Origin: Lachnospiraceae bacterium
GTDB taxonomy: Bacteria > Bacillota > Clostridia > Lachnospirales > Lachnospiraceae
DNA: 64,000 nt
Assembly: GCA_014799465.1 (NCBI GenBank)
Contig: JAAVHZ010000052.1
Span: forward strand, 1-64,000
Direction: 5' to 3'
The notes under the pieces were generated by a model. That model ran no database searches. It was not told the origin of the DNA and saw nothing but the letters and a program-made list of their open reading frames with translations. A program made the translations under genes and the position numbers. Positions 9,715-20,516 of the stretch are shown in pieces (position 1 is the first letter of the stretch; each line of letters starts with the position of its first letter).

Positions 9715-11535
9715 CTATTCAACAGTTACCGACTTTGCCAGATTTCTTGGTTTATCCACATCACAGCCTTTAAGTACTGCCGTATAATACGCAATATACT
9801 GCATTGGCACCAGTGCTAACATCGGCATCATAATATCATCCATATCAGGCAGTGTTACAAGATGATTTGCTACTGCCTTATCATCAACTGTACCTTCCCT
9901 GCATATCATTGTAACTTTGGCACCTCTCGCCTTTACTTCTTTAATATTGCTTACCGTTTTTTCAAAAAGATCCGACTGGGTTGCCACCGCAATTACCGGC
10001 ATATCTTCTGTTACTAATGATATTGTTCCATGCTTTAACTCCCCTGCCGCATATGATTCTGAATGTATATATGATATTTCCTTAAGTTTTAAAGAACCCT
10101 CCATACTGAGAGCATAATCAAGACCACGGCCTATATACAGCAGACTTTCAGCATTTACAAGCCTTGACGCTATAAACTGACACCTTTCTTTAAGTACAAG
10201 GATATCCTGTATTTTATCAGGAACATTCTGAAGTTCCTTTGTAAGCCTCATACATTCTTCTTTAGTTATTGCTCCCTTTGCATATGCAAGTTCAAAAGCA
10301 AGAAGATACATAACAGAAAGCTGTACGGCATATGCTTTAGTTGATGCCACCGATATTTCAGGTCCTGCATGTGTATATATTACTATATCAGATTCCCTTG
10401 CTATGGATGCACCTTTTACATTAACTATTGACATTGTTGTAGCACCTTTTTCTTTCGCAAGCTTTAGTGCTGCCAAAGTATCCGCAGTCTCACCTGACTG
10501 TGAAATAAGAATTACCAAATCTTTATCTGTTATAAGAGGATTTCTGTATCTGAATTCAGATGCTATATCTACCGTAACCTCTATCCCTGCAAGTTTTTCT
10601 ATAACATATTTCCCGATAAGGCCTGCATGCATCGCAGTTCCACACGCCACAATATAGATTCTGCTATAGCTTTTTAGCATTTCCTTTGTCATGCCACTTT
10701 CTTCAAGATAAGGCATACCATCTGATATTCTTGGTGATATGGTTGTTCTAATTGATGTGGGCTGCTCATTTATCTCCTTTAACATAAAATGCTCATAACC
10801 GCCTTTTTCTGCCGCATCCAAATCCCAGTCTGCCACCTGTATCTCCTTCTTAACCGGATTTTTATGAATATCACATATATCCACACCTTTTTCAGTCAAA
10901 GTTGCTATTTCATTCTGTTCGAGCAAATAATAATTTCTTGTATACTTTAAAATTGCCGGAACATCAGATGCTATAAAATTACCATTTTCTCCAATACCTA
11001 TTATAAGAGGACTGTCTTTTCTTACTGCAAATATCCTGTCAGGAAAATCCATAAACAGTATTCCAAGTGCATAAGAGCCCCTTATCTCTTTTACAACATG
11101 GGCAATCGCATCTATAGGGTCACCCTTATAATAATAGTCTAATAGTTTTAAGACTGTCTCTGTATCTGTTTCACTTTCAAAACTATATCCATGTTCAATA
11201 AGAAACTCTTTTATTTCCCTGTAATTCTCTATAATACCATTATGAACTATAGATATTCTCTCATTTCCATGAGGATGCGAATTAATATCAGAAGGTTCAC
11301 CATGTGTCGCCCACCTTGTGTGACCTATTCCACAACATCCTTTAAGGCGTCCTTCTGTTTCCATTTTATCTACCAAATCCGCAAGACGTCCTTTTGTTTT
11401 TTTCACCTCTATATGACTGTTCTGTATAACAGCTATTCCTGCCGAATCATATCCTCTGTACTCCAATTTCTGAAGACCATCTATCAGTAAATCAACACAA
11501 TCCTCTTTTCCTGCATAACCAACTATTCCACACAT
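9715..11535 (-). CDS. glmS: glutamine-fructose-6-phosphate aminotransferase (isomerizing)
   Basis: MCGIVGYAGKEDCVDLLIDGLQKLEYRGYDSAGIAV ... KPRNLAKSVTVE. Confidence 0.97.
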   Translation of the reverse strand: MCGIVGYAGKEDCVDLLIDGLQKLEYRGYDSAGIAVIQNSHIEVKKTKGRLADLVDKMETEGRLKGCCGIGHTRWATHGEPSDINSHPHGNERISIVHNGIIENYREIKEFLIEHGYSFESETDTETVLKLLDYYYKGDPIDAIAHVVKEIRGSYALGILFMDFPDRIFAVRKDSPLIIGIGENGNFIASDVPAILKYTRNYYLLEQNEIATLTEKGVDICDIHKNPVKKEIQVADWDLDAAEKGGYEHFMLKEINEQPTSIRTTISPRISDGMPYLEESGMTKEMLKSYSRIYIVACGTAMHAGLIGKYVIEKLAGIEVTVDIASEFRYRNPLITDKDLVILISQSGETADTLAALKLAKEKGATTMSIVNVKGASIARESDIVIYTHAGPEISVASTKAYAVQLSVMYLLAFELAYAKGAITKEECMRLTKELQNVPDKIQDILVLKERCQFIASRLVNAESLLYIGRGLDYALSMEGSLKLKEISYIHSESYAAGELKHGTISLVTEDMPVIAVATQSDLFEKTVSNIKEVKARGAKVTMICREGTVDDKAVANHLVTLPDMDDIMMPMLALVPMQYIAYYTAVLKGCDVDKPRNLAKSVTVE

Positions 11536-11561
11536 GATTATCCTCCATTTCATAAGCTATG

Positions 11562-13550
11562 TTATTTATAATTATCTGATACTATATCATATCTCTGCCT
11601 TAGATGTGCCTGATTTTGCATAATTTTAACATTCTGTGTCCTGCGTGCCACAAATCCTTCCAGTTTCTTCATATATTCATCTGATGTTATGGTTCCTTCC
11701 GCCACATAAGTAAGTCCTTTTTCCCAGCTTGCCGTAAGTTCAGGATTGAGAAGCTGTCGTATGGATGAATCCACAACTTCGTATATCATCTCTCCCATTT
11801 GTGTCGGAGTGACTACCTGTGTCTTTTTATTTAATGATATATATTTTATATTAACCAGTTTTTTTAGAATCTCTGCCCTTGTAGCACTGGTACCAATCCC
11901 GCTGCCTTTTATCTGTGCACGAAGCTCCTCATCCTCAATTAGCTGACCTGCATTTTCCATAGCAAGTATTATAGAACCCGAATTGTATCTTTTAGGCGGT
12001 GTAGTCTCACCTTCTTTTATTGCTAAATCATTGCAGATTAGTGTATCACCCTTTTTTACTTTTTTCAATATATCTGATATATTGCTTTCCTGCTCTTTGT
12101 TTTTCTTTATAAAAGAGTAATCCATAATCTTTAAATATCCCTGTTTTGCAAGAAGTTTAATGGATGAGGTAAATTTCTCCATATGTTTTCCATTATCTTT
12201 TACAACTACAACAGAATACTTTTGATAAACTGCCGGCTCATAAAATACTGCTAAAAATCTTCTGCATATTACTTCATATACCTTTATGGATACAGGACTC
12301 AATTTTTTCAGACTGCCTATTCCCTGTCCCGTAGGAATTATTGCATAATGGTCTGTTATTTGTTTGTCATTTACATAACGGGTAGATGATATCTTTTTCC
12401 ATGAATCACCTGAAAGAATCTCTTCTGCAAATGCCTTCAATCCCGGAATATTTCTAAGTCCTGATATATTTTTTGATATTTCTTTTGCAACTGCTGTTGA
12501 TAATACCCTTGCATCAGTTCTCGGATAAGTTACCAGCTTGCCTTCATATAACTCCTGTACCACTTTAAGCGTTTCATCAGGACTTATTTTAAATAACTTT
12601 GAACATTCATTCTGCAGCTCGGCAAGGTTAAATAAAAGCGGGGGATTCTTTTTTTCCTTTTTCCGCTCAACATTCTCCACTACCACCTTTACAGGTCTGT
12701 CATTACTGCATAATTCTATAAGTTCTTCTGCCTTCTCCTTATTTACAAAACCATTCTCTTTATATAAATATGGCGAACCTGCAAAATGAGAACCTTCACA
12801 TACCTTCCATTCACCATCAAATGTCTCCTCATTATTATCTGCTGCCGCAAATGTACCTGTAACTTTATAAAACGGTGTTTTTACAAACTCACGTATTTCT
12901 CTTTCTCTTCTTACAATCATCCCAAGAACACAGGTCATAACTCTTCCTACTGATATTACGGTTCGGTCTTTACCAAGATAATTAGAAATACTATTTCCAT
13001 ATTTTAACGTAAGTGCCCTTGAGAAATTTATTCCCATCAGATAATCTTCTTTTGCTCTTAAATATGCTGCATCCGACAGATTATCGTATTCAGACAGATT
13101 TTTTGCTTCCTTCACGCCTCTTAATATTTCATCTTCCGTCTGCGAATCTATCCATACCCTTTTTCTTTTCTTGCCTTTTACTCCTGCCATCTGTTCTACA
13201 AGTCTGTATATGTATTCACCTTCTCTCCCTGAATCGGTACAGACATAAATAGTATCTACATCCTCTCTTCTTAAAAGTGATTTTACTATTTCAAACTGTT
13301 TTTTTACAGACGGTATAACTTCGTACTTAAATTTTTCCGGCAGAAATGGAATTGTATTCAATGACCATCTTTTAAGATTCTCATCATATGCCTCAGGATA
13401 GCTCATGGTAACAAGATGTCCTACACACCATGTAACTATAGAATTCTCCGACTCTATATAACCGTCGCCTCTTCTTCCATTTACCTTAAGTGCCTTTGCA
13501 AATTCCTGTGCTACACTTGGTTTTTCTGCTATATATAACGACTTTGCCAT
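11562..13550 (-). CDS. topB: DNA topoisomerase III
   Basis: MAKSLYIAEKPSVAQEFAKAL, TYPRTDARVLS, toprim region. Confidence 0.95.
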   Translation of the reverse strand: MAKSLYIAEKPSVAQEFAKALKVNGRRGDGYIESENSIVTWCVGHLVTMSYPEAYDENLKRWSLNTIPFLPEKFKYEVIPSVKKQFEIVKSLLRREDVDTIYVCTDSGREGEYIYRLVEQMAGVKGKKRKRVWIDSQTEDEILRGVKEAKNLSEYDNLSDAAYLRAKEDYLMGINFSRALTLKYGNSISNYLGKDRTVISVGRVMTCVLGMIVRREREIREFVKTPFYKVTGTFAAADNNEETFDGEWKVCEGSHFAGSPYLYKENGFVNKEKAEELIELCSNDRPVKVVVENVERKKEKKNPPLLFNLAELQNECSKLFKISPDETLKVVQELYEGKLVTYPRTDARVLSTAVAKEISKNISGLRNIPGLKAFAEEILSGDSWKKISSTRYVNDKQITDHYAIIPTGQGIGSLKKLSPVSIKVYEVICRRFLAVFYEPAVYQKYSVVVVKDNGKHMEKFTSSIKLLAKQGYLKIMDYSFIKKNKEQESNISDILKKVKKGDTLICNDLAIKEGETTPPKRYNSGSIILAMENAGQLIEDEELRAQIKGSGIGTSATRAEILKKLVNIKYISLNKKTQVVTPTQMGEMIYEVVDSSIRQLLNPELTASWEKGLTYVAEGTITSDEYMKKLEGFVARRTQNVKIMQNQAHLRQRYDIVSDNYK

Positions 13551-13574
13551 AATTTCCTCCATACCGGATTCGTA

Positions 13575-15266
13575 CTAATATCTATCGTTAAGTTTCTTAA
13601 TAAGCTCTATTATACTTGCACTATCCATAGGTTTCCCTAGTAAAAATCCCTGTATATTATCACAATTCACTTTTTTCAGATACTCATACTGTTCCTCAGT
13701 TTCCACACCTTCAGCTATGGTTTCTAATCCAAGCTGTTTTACCATCTTTATGACCGCATCCGTTATAATACCTGTTGATGTATCCGTTAAAACAGTGTCT
13801 ATAAATGATTTATCTATCTTTAATGTATCTATCGGAATATTTTTAAGGTATGAAAGTGAAGAATAACCTGTTCCAAAATCATCCAGCGAAACTTTAAATC
13901 CTATTTTCCTAAGCTCTGACAATGTCTTTGTCGTAATATCAAAATCTTGTATTAATACACTTTCCGTAATTTCTATTTCCACATCAGACGGAAGCACATT
14001 TTTATCTTTTACATATTTAGTCAATAACTTTGAAAAATCCGGATCCTTAAGCTGAACCGCTGAAATATTAATGGATATCATCCCATTATACCCATAATTC
14101 ATCTTCCAGTCTACAAAATCTTCCAATGCCTTTCTTATTACCCACTCACCTATATCCACAATACAACCGTTTTTTTCTGCCATAGGTATGAAATCTCCCG
14201 GATTTACAAACTCATTTTCATTGATTTTCCATCTGATTAATGCTTCCACGCCTCTTAATTCATTTCTGCCTGCGTAGTATTGTGGCTGATAGTATAGTAC
14301 AAAATTCAGGTTTTCAACTGCTATCTTTAACTGTTTTTCTAACTTTACATTTTTAAGAAACTTATTTAACATTGATTCTTCAAATATGCACATGGAATTC
14401 TTACTGTTTCTTTTCACATTATACATTGCAATATCCGCACATTTAATTAACTCGGTGGCATTTAAACCTCCCTCCGGATATGATGTTATGCCTGCACTTA
14501 CATTTATATATATCTCATTACCGTCACTTAATATAAATGGAGTTAACAATTTATCAGTTATATCATTATATATATCAACTATTTCATTTTCAGTTTCAGC
14601 ATCATATAATGCTATGGCAAACTCATTATTACTGAATCTTCCTACTTTCACTACATGTGATGAATATTGAAGAAGTAATTTTGCAAATTTTATCAACAGC
14701 TCGTCTCCCCGTTCAAACCCAATGCTGTCATATACCACATTAAAATTATCAATATGAAGATACATTACCTGTATTCTTTTATAAATACCTCCCAATACCT
14801 TTCCAATAGCCCTGTCCAATCTCTTAATAAAATAATTTCTGTTATATACACCTGTATCTGCATCAAAATATGCCATATATTCAAGTTCAAGCTGTTTTTC
14901 TTTTTCCTTTGTTATATCCCTGAAAAAAGAAAATTTTTCAATAAGTATACCTTCTTTATCATACTTATGGGTTCCTGTATGAGCTATCCATGTAGTCCCA
15001 TCTTTTATTCTATACTCAATCTCATAATTTTCTTCCTGTTTCCCCAATATTCTTTCTATCTTATCACGAAACTTTTCCCTGTCTTCTTTAAACAGAATAT
15101 CTTTAAACGAACTTTCATCGTTCTCCTTGCCCTTTTCAATGCCAAATAATTCTCTCCATCTGGCTGAAGCTATAACATATCCTGTCTCATAATTTACATA
15201 TCTGAATCCTTCATTGGATGTACTTGAAATAAATTCATACAAACTATTGTTTTTACTTTTTTCCAT
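13575..15266 (-). CDS. PAS-GGDEF(degenerate)-EAL cyclic-di-GMP signalling protein
   Basis: EAL motif GVEALIRW, DDFGTGYSSLSYLKNIPIDTLKIDKSFI; GGDEF position reads FSNNEF. Confidence 0.9.
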   Translation of the reverse strand: MEKSKNNSLYEFISSTSNEGFRYVNYETGYVIASARWRELFGIEKGKENDESSFKDILFKEDREKFRDKIERILGKQEENYEIEYRIKDGTTWIAHTGTHKYDKEGILIEKFSFFRDITKEKEKQLELEYMAYFDADTGVYNRNYFIKRLDRAIGKVLGGIYKRIQVMYLHIDNFNVVYDSIGFERGDELLIKFAKLLLQYSSHVVKVGRFSNNEFAIALYDAETENEIVDIYNDITDKLLTPFILSDGNEIYINVSAGITSYPEGGLNATELIKCADIAMYNVKRNSKNSMCIFEESMLNKFLKNVKLEKQLKIAVENLNFVLYYQPQYYAGRNELRGVEALIRWKINENEFVNPGDFIPMAEKNGCIVDIGEWVIRKALEDFVDWKMNYGYNGMISINISAVQLKDPDFSKLLTKYVKDKNVLPSDVEIEITESVLIQDFDITTKTLSELRKIGFKVSLDDFGTGYSSLSYLKNIPIDTLKIDKSFIDTVLTDTSTGIITDAVIKMVKQLGLETIAEGVETEEQYEYLKKVNCDNIQGFLLGKPMDSASIIELIKKLNDRY

Positions 15267-15283
15267 AACTAACCTCCGCTAAA

Positions 15284-15874
15284 TTATTCCTTTGTCTGCT
15301 CATCCAACGTAAAACTGTATGCAGGAAGAAAATGTTCTATAAAATACTCTGCCTCCTCCATTTCCATTTTTTTAACTGATTTTAAAGTAGTCTCTTCTGC
15401 ACTTTCAAAATCCATATTACCCATTTTTCTTTCTTCAATGCACTTTATAAGTGCTGATAGTTTATCAGCTGCTTTAACATAGCGGTAAAGCTCTGCTTTC
15501 TTTGATTCTGTCGTATAAATATTATGATACTTCTGCCTCATCTCATCAGGAAGTGATGATAAAAGCTTTTTTTGTGCCTCTTTTTCTACCTTTTTGTATG
15601 CTTCTTTTATGTTTGGTTCAAAATATTTAACCGGTGTCGGCATATCTCCCGTAATAATCTCTGTAGTATCATGAAACATTGCTGCAACGGCAACGGCATT
15701 TTCATCAATATCTTTTCCAAAATAGGTATTTCCGATAACTGCAAGTCCATGAGCTATAAATGCCGTCTCGAGACTATGCTCCGCTATATTCTCATTTATT
15801 GTATTCCGCATCAGCCCCCACCTGTTAATATACTTCATTCTGGAAAGCATTGCAAAAAAATTATTAAATTTCAA
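15284..15874 (-). CDS. YfbR-like HD-domain 5'-deoxynucleotidase
   Basis: RWGLMRNTINENIAEHSLETAFIAHGLA, MFHDTTEIITGDMPTPVKY. Confidence 0.87.
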   Translation of the reverse strand: MKFNNFFAMLSRMKYINRWGLMRNTINENIAEHSLETAFIAHGLAVIGNTYFGKDIDENAVAVAAMFHDTTEIITGDMPTPVKYFEPNIKEAYKKVEKEAQKKLLSSLPDEMRQKYHNIYTTESKKAELYRYVKAADKLSALIKCIEERKMGNMDFESAEETTLKSVKKMEMEEAEYFIEHFLPAYSFTLDEQTKE

Positions 15875-15906
15875 AACTGTTTCATCCTCTCTGCTTTTAT
15901 AAATGA

Positions 15907-16599
15907 TTAAAGCATTTCTCTTTGCAGACTATCCATACACAGCACAATATTAAGATTTCCGTTTCTACATCTTATTTCATCTATAAATTTCTTTTCATCT
16001 GCATTCTTTTTTATCCTGACAATATATGTCAGTTCAAACAATGAACCCATATTAGTAGTCCTTATCATATCAAGCTTTGTAGCTGATGTATATTCTGAAA
16101 ACAAATCATCAAACGCACCCTGATAATTCATATTTTCAGGTATTGTTATCTTTAAAACTTTTGTATTCGCCCCAAAGCTCCCGTATTCTATTCTTCTCAG
16201 TACAAAATATACCGAACCGATAATAACCGTAGCAATTACTGCAAAAACTATATATCCCAATCCTGATGCCAGTCCAATAGACATTGCAAAAAATACTGTT
16301 GAAATATCTTTAGAATCTCCCGGCACACTTCTGAACCTTACAAGTGCAAATGCACCTGCCATAGAAAACGCCCTTGCAATATTACTTCCGACAAGCATAA
16401 TGACAACCGCTACAATAGCCGGTAATAAAACAAGTGAAAATGCAAATTTAATCGAATATCTCTTGTCTTTATCACTATACATATATATAAAACTGATAAC
16501 CAGACCTAAAATCAGCGATGTCAGTATTGCAATCAAAGCTGTCTGATATGAAATTGAAACTGACTGGTCTGCTGCTGTTGAAAAAACTGAATCTAACAT
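15907..16599 (-). CDS. DUF4956 membrane protein
   Basis: N-terminal TMs, SMAGAFALVRFRSVPGDSKDISTVFFAMSIGLASG. Confidence 0.85.
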   Translation of the reverse strand: MLDSVFSTAADQSVSISYQTALIAILTSLILGLVISFIYMYSDKDKRYSIKFAFSLVLLPAIVAVVIMLVGSNIARAFSMAGAFALVRFRSVPGDSKDISTVFFAMSIGLASGLGYIVFAVIATVIIGSVYFVLRRIEYGSFGANTKVLKITIPENMNYQGAFDDLFSEYTSATKLDMIRTTNMGSLFELTYIVRIKKNADEKKFIDEIRCRNGNLNIVLCMDSLQREML

Positions 16600-16618
16600 A
16601 TTATCCTCCTTTTGATTA

Positions 16619-17332
16619 TTAAATCAATTTATTCTTCAAGTATTCTGTTCCATATTTAGAAAATGATGTTTTAAATAAACCGTTACTGTTTAATATATCC
16701 ACAAGCCATAAAGGATAAGCATTAATAACTTTTATCTCCATAAGCCACTTGTCTTTATCAATAAGCTGTTCACCTTTATCATCAGAATCAAGCCGCAGAT
16801 TATCCCTTCTGGTTCTTATGTTTGTATCAAATGTTATTCTGAGTTCAGGGTCATCCTTACAGAACAATGCTGCCCTGTCATATGCCAGAAAAACTTTAGG
16901 TACCGGTTTGTAATGATTCATAAAATATTCAAGTTCATTTAAAACCTGCTTATTCATATAATCTCTATACTCCGGCTGCCTGTATGTCTCTGTAAAATCG
17001 TATGCTTCCCTAAGCTTTAAAACAGTACGCCTCTTATTAACAACCCCTTTAAACTTCTTTTTTATCTCTAAAAAAACCTTTGTATCATCATCTGCCCTTC
17101 CATAGCTTCTAAGTCTGAGTTTTTCCTTATACACAGGTTTTTCAAGTGATTTCCTTATAAGTTCATCAGTGGCTGTATCATAATATATATTGCAAATTGT
17201 ATAGAACCCTCCATCTGTACTAAACCCATCTTCATACATATAGTCTTTCAACTGATTTCTTATATTTTTATATACTGTTGAATCTATAATGTATTTATGC
17301 TCCACTCTACTGAAAACCTCAATAGGTGCCAT
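16619..17332 (-). CDS. VTC-domain polyphosphate polymerase family protein
   Basis: RVEHKYIIDS ... ICNIYYDTATDELIRKSLEKPVYKEKLRLRSYG ... VFLEIKKKFKGVVNKRR. Confidence 0.87.
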   Translation of the reverse strand: MAPIEVFSRVEHKYIIDSTVYKNIRNQLKDYMYEDGFSTDGGFYTICNIYYDTATDELIRKSLEKPVYKEKLRLRSYGRADDDTKVFLEIKKKFKGVVNKRRTVLKLREAYDFTETYRQPEYRDYMNKQVLNELEYFMNHYKPVPKVFLAYDRAALFCKDDPELRITFDTNIRTRRDNLRLDSDDKGEQLIDKDKWLMEIKVINAYPLWLVDILNSNGLFKTSFSKYGTEYLKNKLI

Positions 17333-17362
17333 AATTATTCTCCATTCTTAATGCTGACATTA

Positions 17363-18418
17363 CTACATTATCTCCTCAAATATTTTGATTTGAAACCAAA
17401 ATACACTGCCTTTACCCATCTCACTTTCAACTCCATACTCTGCATTATGCATATCCAGAATATTTCTTGCAATTGACAATCCGAGTCCCGTACCGACTAC
17501 AGCTCTCTTATGATTCTTATCTGCTTTATAGTATCTCTCCCATACATATTCAAGTTCGTCCTCCGGTATTCCCCGACCTGTATCTTCCACCTCAATTCTT
17601 ACTCTTCCATTCAATATCTTCTGTCTTATATAAATGAACTTCTCATGACCTGAATAATTAATAGCATTGCTGATTATGTTATATATGACCTGATACATTT
17701 TAAACTCATCGGCATCCACAAGCACATGAGACTTATAATCAAATAACAGACTGTATCCATATGGTTCTACAAGTTTTGAGTTTCTCTCCACTATTGATTT
17801 AATACTTTCTGTAAGATCATATACTTTTGTCTTAAGCTGTGCTGCTCCTGCATTTACTTTTGATATGTCTAACAGGTCATTTACCAGCAATGTAAGCCTT
17901 GTTGTTTCATCAATTATAACCTGCACATTTTCCGGTGTATTTTCACCGGGAATATCTCTCATTACTTCGGCATACCCAATTATCATCGTCAAGGGTGTTC
18001 TAAGATCATGGGAAACATTTGCTATAAGCTCCTTCTGCATTTTATCTGCTTTTGACATTTCTCTGGCTGCTTTATTAAGTGCATCAGTAAGCTCTGCTAT
18101 CTCTTTATAATCTTTACCTTGAAACTCTACATCATAGTTACCTTTAGTAAGCTCTCTTGCTGTTGTGCTTATCATTTCTATGGAATGCGATATCTTCTTT
18201 GATATAACAAATGCAATCAGCATTGAAAATATCACCATCATCACTGATATACATAATAATTGTATAATCAGTGTATGCATGGTACCATACAAATGAGTAT
18301 CAAAATATGCAGTTTGAAGTATACAGAATATAATAACAAGTATTGTACAAAAAATTAGCAGATACACAAACAGTTTCCATTTAATGCTTATATTATTATG
18401 CTTCAAACCTGTACCCAA
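17363..18418 (-). CDS. sensor histidine kinase (HAMP, HisKA, HATPase)
   Basis: ELIANVSHDLRTPLTMIIGYAEVM, VEDTGRGIPEDE, GTGLGLSIARNIL. Confidence 0.95.
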   Translation of the reverse strand: MGTGLKHNNISIKWKLFVYLLIFCTILVIIFCILQTAYFDTHLYGTMHTLIIQLLCISVMMVIFSMLIAFVISKKISHSIEMISTTARELTKGNYDVEFQGKDYKEIAELTDALNKAAREMSKADKMQKELIANVSHDLRTPLTMIIGYAEVMRDIPGENTPENVQVIIDETTRLTLLVNDLLDISKVNAGAAQLKTKVYDLTESIKSIVERNSKLVEPYGYSLLFDYKSHVLVDADEFKMYQVIYNIISNAINYSGHEKFIYIRQKILNGRVRIEVEDTGRGIPEDELEYVWERYYKADKNHKRAVVGTGLGLSIARNILDMHNAEYGVESEMGKGSVFWFQIKIFEEIM

Positions 18419-19064
18419 CTCCTCTTAAAGTAACAAGGAACTTTCTGTATTCACCCAGACTGCTTCTTAAAAGTTTAATATGAGTATCAAGTGTTCTGTC
18501 ATCACCATAATAATCATATCCCCATACATCTGTTATCAACCTGCCTCTTGTAAGTGCAACTCCCCTGTTCTGTACAAAATAGAACAAAAGGTCATATTCC
18601 TTAGGTGTCATACTTACAACCGAACCATCAATAGTCACAATTCTTCCTGTAAAATCAATGTGCAGTCCTTCTTTTTCAAAAATATCATGCTGCTCATTGT
18701 TAAAATGATTCCTTGAAATAACAGCCCTCACACGCATCATAAGTTCTCTTGGTGAAAACGGCTTAACCACATAATCATCTATTCCCATTTCAAATCCATG
18801 AATTTTATCGTATTCCTCACCACGTGCAGAAAGCATTATTATTGGTATTTTTTTGTTTTTTCTTATCCTCTCACATACTGAAAATCCATCCATTTCAGGC
18901 ATCATAATATCCAGTATTATTAAATCAAAATCTTCTTTTTCACACATTTCCAAAGCTTGTATTCCATCAGATGCCTCTTTTATCCTAAATCCCTCGAATT
19001 CCCCATATTTTCTGATAAGAGTCCTGATTTTTTCTTCATCATCTACAATCAAAATATTATACAT
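18396..19064 (-). CDS. OmpR-family response regulator
   Basis: MYNILIVDDEEKIRTLIRKYGEFEGF ... winged-helix C-terminus; start at 19064. Confidence 0.95.
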   Translation of the reverse strand: MYNILIVDDEEKIRTLIRKYGEFEGFRIKEASDGIQALEMCEKEDFDLIILDIMMPEMDGFSVCERIRKNKKIPIIMLSARGEEYDKIHGFEMGIDDYVVKPFSPRELMMRVRAVISRNHFNNEQHDIFEKEGLHIDFTGRIVTIDGSVVSMTPKEYDLLFYFVQNRGVALTRGRLITDVWGYDYYGDDRTLDTHIKLLRSSLGEYRKFLVTLRGVGYRFEA

Positions 19065-19222
19065 ATTTCCTATGCTCCTGTTTAATCTGTTGCATAATGT
19101 AGTATGGTGCAAAAATATCCCATATCATAACTTTTACTATTTTTATTGAAAAATTTTATAAAATATTATACAATATACACATATGATTATTAACAAACCT
19201 ATTATATCCGCGAAAGGGGCTA

Positions 19223-19612
19223 ATGTCAATGAATATTAATGATATGAAAGTGCTTGTTTGTGATGATTCTATTCTATCACGAAAAAAATTGAAAGACTGC
19301 ATTGTTGCACTTGGATGCAAAGAAATCTACGAGGCTGCTGACGGCGAAGAAGCCGTTGAAAAGTTCAAAGAGCATCGACCTGATCTTGTATTTATGGATA
19401 TTGTAATGCCAAAAAAAGATGGTATTGGTGCTGTAACTGAAATACTTGAAGTTGACAATAATGCAAAAGTAGTTATGGCTTCATCTGTTGGTACACAGTC
19501 ATTCTTAAAAGATGCAATAAAAGCAGGTGCATATGATTTCCTGCAGAAGCCTTTAGATCCTGAACAGGTTAAACGTATTATAAATAATATTTCTACTCAA
19601 GGAGGAAATTAA
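19223..19612 (+). CDS. CheY-like stand-alone response regulator
   Basis: VLVCDDSILSRKKLKDCIVALG ... PDLVFMDIVMPKKDG ... QKPLDPEQVKRII. Confidence 0.92.
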   Translation: MSMNINDMKVLVCDDSILSRKKLKDCIVALGCKEIYEAADGEEAVEKFKEHRPDLVFMDIVMPKKDGIGAVTEILEVDNNAKVVMASSVGTQSFLKDAIKAGAYDFLQKPLDPEQVKRIINNISTQGGN

Positions 19613-20497
19613 ATGTTTACACAATTTTTTGGTAACTATCTGTTAAATCAGAATCTTGTAACACCTGAACAGCTTATTGATGGTCTTCAGGCAAAAAATA
19701 ATACCCGTATGAAACTGGGAGTGCTTGCCATAAATGCCGGATATATGACTGCCAGTCAGGTTGAAATGGTTCATATGAAACAGAGTACTATGGATAAACG
19801 TTTTGGTGACATAGCCATTGAATGTGGTTTTGTTACCTCTGAACAGATTGACGAATTACTAAGCCAGCAGCCACAGGGATATCTTCTTTTAGGTCAGGCA
19901 TTTGTTGATAAAGGATATATGACAAATGCAGAGTTTGAAGATGCAATACGTACATACAAAGAAAAATACTCTCTTTCAGATAATGATTTAAATGAAGGCG
20001 AAGATTCTAAATCAGATGTAATGATAGACTCTCTTATTGATTTATCCGACATGCCCAATTCCGGACTTTACAAACAATATATTGTACTTATGATGAATAA
20101 TCTTATCCGTTTTACCGGTGATGATTATACTCCTCTGGAACCTGAATTTAAGATTGATTCAGATTCCGAGGTTTATATTACTACACAGGATATTACAGGT
20201 GAGTTTAATGTAAAAACCGGATTAATTGCTGATGAAAAAACTTTAATCGACTTTGCATGCAGATATGCGGGTGAAGAACTCACAGAAATGGACGAATACG
20301 TTGATGCTGCTGCATGTGACTTTATGAATCTTCATAACGGACTTTTTACCGTCAATGTATCTAATGAACATGAAATAGAGCTTAAACTTACTCCTCCTTC
20401 TACGGTTAAAGGTGTAAATTCTGAAGATATAAACGATATTATTGTTCTTCCTGTACAATATCCATTTGGAATTATAAAATTCCTTATTACAAAATAA
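19613..20497 (+). CDS. CheX-like chemotaxis phosphatase-family protein with N-terminal GspE/MshEN-like repeats
   Basis: MFTQFFGNYLLNQNLVTPEQLIDGLQ...KLGVLAINAGYMTASQV...RFGDIAIECGFVTSEQI...LLGQAFVDKGYMTNAEFEDA; CheX-like C-terminus. Confidence 0.65.
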   Translation: MFTQFFGNYLLNQNLVTPEQLIDGLQAKNNTRMKLGVLAINAGYMTASQVEMVHMKQSTMDKRFGDIAIECGFVTSEQIDELLSQQPQGYLLLGQAFVDKGYMTNAEFEDAIRTYKEKYSLSDNDLNEGEDSKSDVMIDSLIDLSDMPNSGLYKQYIVLMMNNLIRFTGDDYTPLEPEFKIDSDSEVYITTQDITGEFNVKTGLIADEKTLIDFACRYAGEELTEMDEYVDAAACDFMNLHNGLFTVNVSNEHEIELKLTPPSTVKGVNSEDINDIIVLPVQYPFGIIKFLITK

Positions 20498-20516
20498 AAT
20501 ATATTTATTATATTAC

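Noticed and set aside
11536-11561. glmS ribozyme upstream of glmS
   Set aside because: glmS follows topB after about 26 bp; no space for the ribozyme.
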